Assembly (NCBI GenBank): GCA_021414165.1
Contig: JAIOPA010000256.1
Coordinates: forward strand, 1-5,861
Source of the DNA: Candidatus Eiseniibacteriota bacterium
GTDB taxonomy: Bacteria > Eisenbacteria > RBG-16-71-46
Direction: 5' to 3'
Length of the DNA stretch: 5,861 bases
Both the position numbers and the translations under genes were made by a program. Each line of letters begins with the position of its first letter. Position 1 is the stretch's first letter. A model generated the notes under the pieces. The model was given only the letters and a program-made list of their open reading frames with translations. It did no database searches and had not been told where the DNA came from. Positions 5,377-5,861 of this stretch are shown here, one piece after another.

Positions 5377-5861
5377 ATGACTCCCTCGCACGATCCGCAG
5401 CGTCACACGTTCGCTGGCCGCGTCCGCACCTGGTTCCTCACGGGGCTCCTGGTGCTGGCACCCACCGCGATCACGTTCTGGGTGCTCTACCGGTTGCTCA
5501 ACTGGGTCGACAACCTGTTGGGCCAGTACCTGCGCTTCGCCGCGCTCGACTATCACCGCATCCCGGGCATCGGGCTCGTGGCCACCGGTCTGCTGCTGCT
5601 CGTCGTGGGCTTCATCGCCACGCGCGTGGGACAAGGCCCGCTCGCCAAGCTGTGGGACCGGTTGCTCACGCGCATCCCGGGCGTGGGCATCGTGTACGGC
5701 TCCACCAAGTCGCTGGGCGAGGCGTTCCTGAACCAGAAGGAAGAGACGTTCCGGAAGGTCGTGCTCATCCAGTGGCCGCACCCGGGCATCTGGCGCATCG
5801 CGTTCCTCACCGGCCACGTGTCGCCCGCGCTCAAGGAGAAGATCGGCGAGGACGTCTCGTG
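5377..5861 (+). CDS. DUF502 family membrane protein, N-terminal part (partial)
   Basis: The frame runs from ATG 5377 off the right edge, giving 161 codons and no stop. An in-frame TAG at 5365-5367 rules out a longer start. The protein has a short polar N-terminus, a TM helix at about 19-42 (WFLTGLLVLAPTAITFWVLY), a second at about 62-82 (IPGIGLVATGLLLLVVGFIA), and then the family-typical RLLTRIPGVGIVYGSTKSLGEAF (95-117) and FRKVVLIQWPHPGIWRIAFLTG (125-146). These match DUF502 proteins, which have two TM segments and a conserved domain of unknown biochemical role. The missing C-terminus should carry the VFVPTTPNP-like motif usual for the family. It is in the same reading frame as the ybeY 3' part and follows it by 9 nt, so the two may have formed an operon. 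Confidence 0.88.
   Translation, partial: MTPSHDPQRHTFAGRVRTWFLTGLLVLAPTAITFWVLYRLLNWVDNLLGQYLRFAALDYHRIPGIGLVATGLLLLVVGFIATRVGQGPLAKLWDRLLTRIPGVGIVYGSTKSLGEAFLNQKEETFRKVVLIQWPHPGIWRIAFLTGHVSPALKEKIGEDVS

Noticed and set aside
5338..5817. A 159-codon minus-strand open frame
   Set aside because: It is antisense to the DUF502 gene, whose TM segments and conserved motifs are clear on the plus strand.

Overview
This is a GC-rich window (roughly two thirds G+C by eye) with dense bacterial coding. It looks like chromosomal DNA from a Gram-negative-like, possibly Gemmatimonadota-type bacterium. That assignment is an inference from composition, an AmpG-type permease, a lipobox lipoprotein and protein flavour; no rRNA or other marker here settles it. 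I see no tRNA, rRNA, CRISPR array, transposase or phage gene.

Layout. Bases 1-267 (+) hold the C-terminal end of a PgpH/YqfF-type 7TM-HD phosphodiesterase. A perfect 24-bp palindrome (294-317) lies in the short convergent gap that follows. Next come three minus-strand genes, in transcription order: a lipoprotein with a C-terminal META (HslJ-like) domain (4816 to 3884), an AmpG-like MFS permease (3747 to 2461), and a GT39/ArnT-like membrane glycosyltransferase (2464 to 326). The last two overlap by 4 nt (GTGA), so they are almost certainly translated together. A 109-bp divergent intergenic region with back-to-back promoter-like elements separates the lipoprotein gene from plus-strand genes. 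Those are a ybeY gene that seems to have lost its central part and its reading frame (4926-5367), then the first 161 codons of a DUF502 membrane protein (5377 to the window end).

How the parts fit. PgpH and YbeY genes are usual neighbours in bacteria, so the minus-strand block (about 4.5 kb) looks like a cell-envelope module lodged between two housekeeping genes. Within it, the permease and glycosyltransferase form a coupled pair, plausibly in muropeptide or sugar handling at the inner membrane. The lipoprotein may be a separate transcription unit.

The most notable points are: the disrupted ybeY, a real pseudogene or an assembly or sequence error; the contrast between strong Shine-Dalgarno sites on two minus-strand genes and none on the plus-strand genes, which instead have a -10-like hexamer exactly 6 nt before ATG, suggesting leaderless transcripts; and the unusual two-module architecture of the lipoprotein. 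I found no convincing previously undescribed system.
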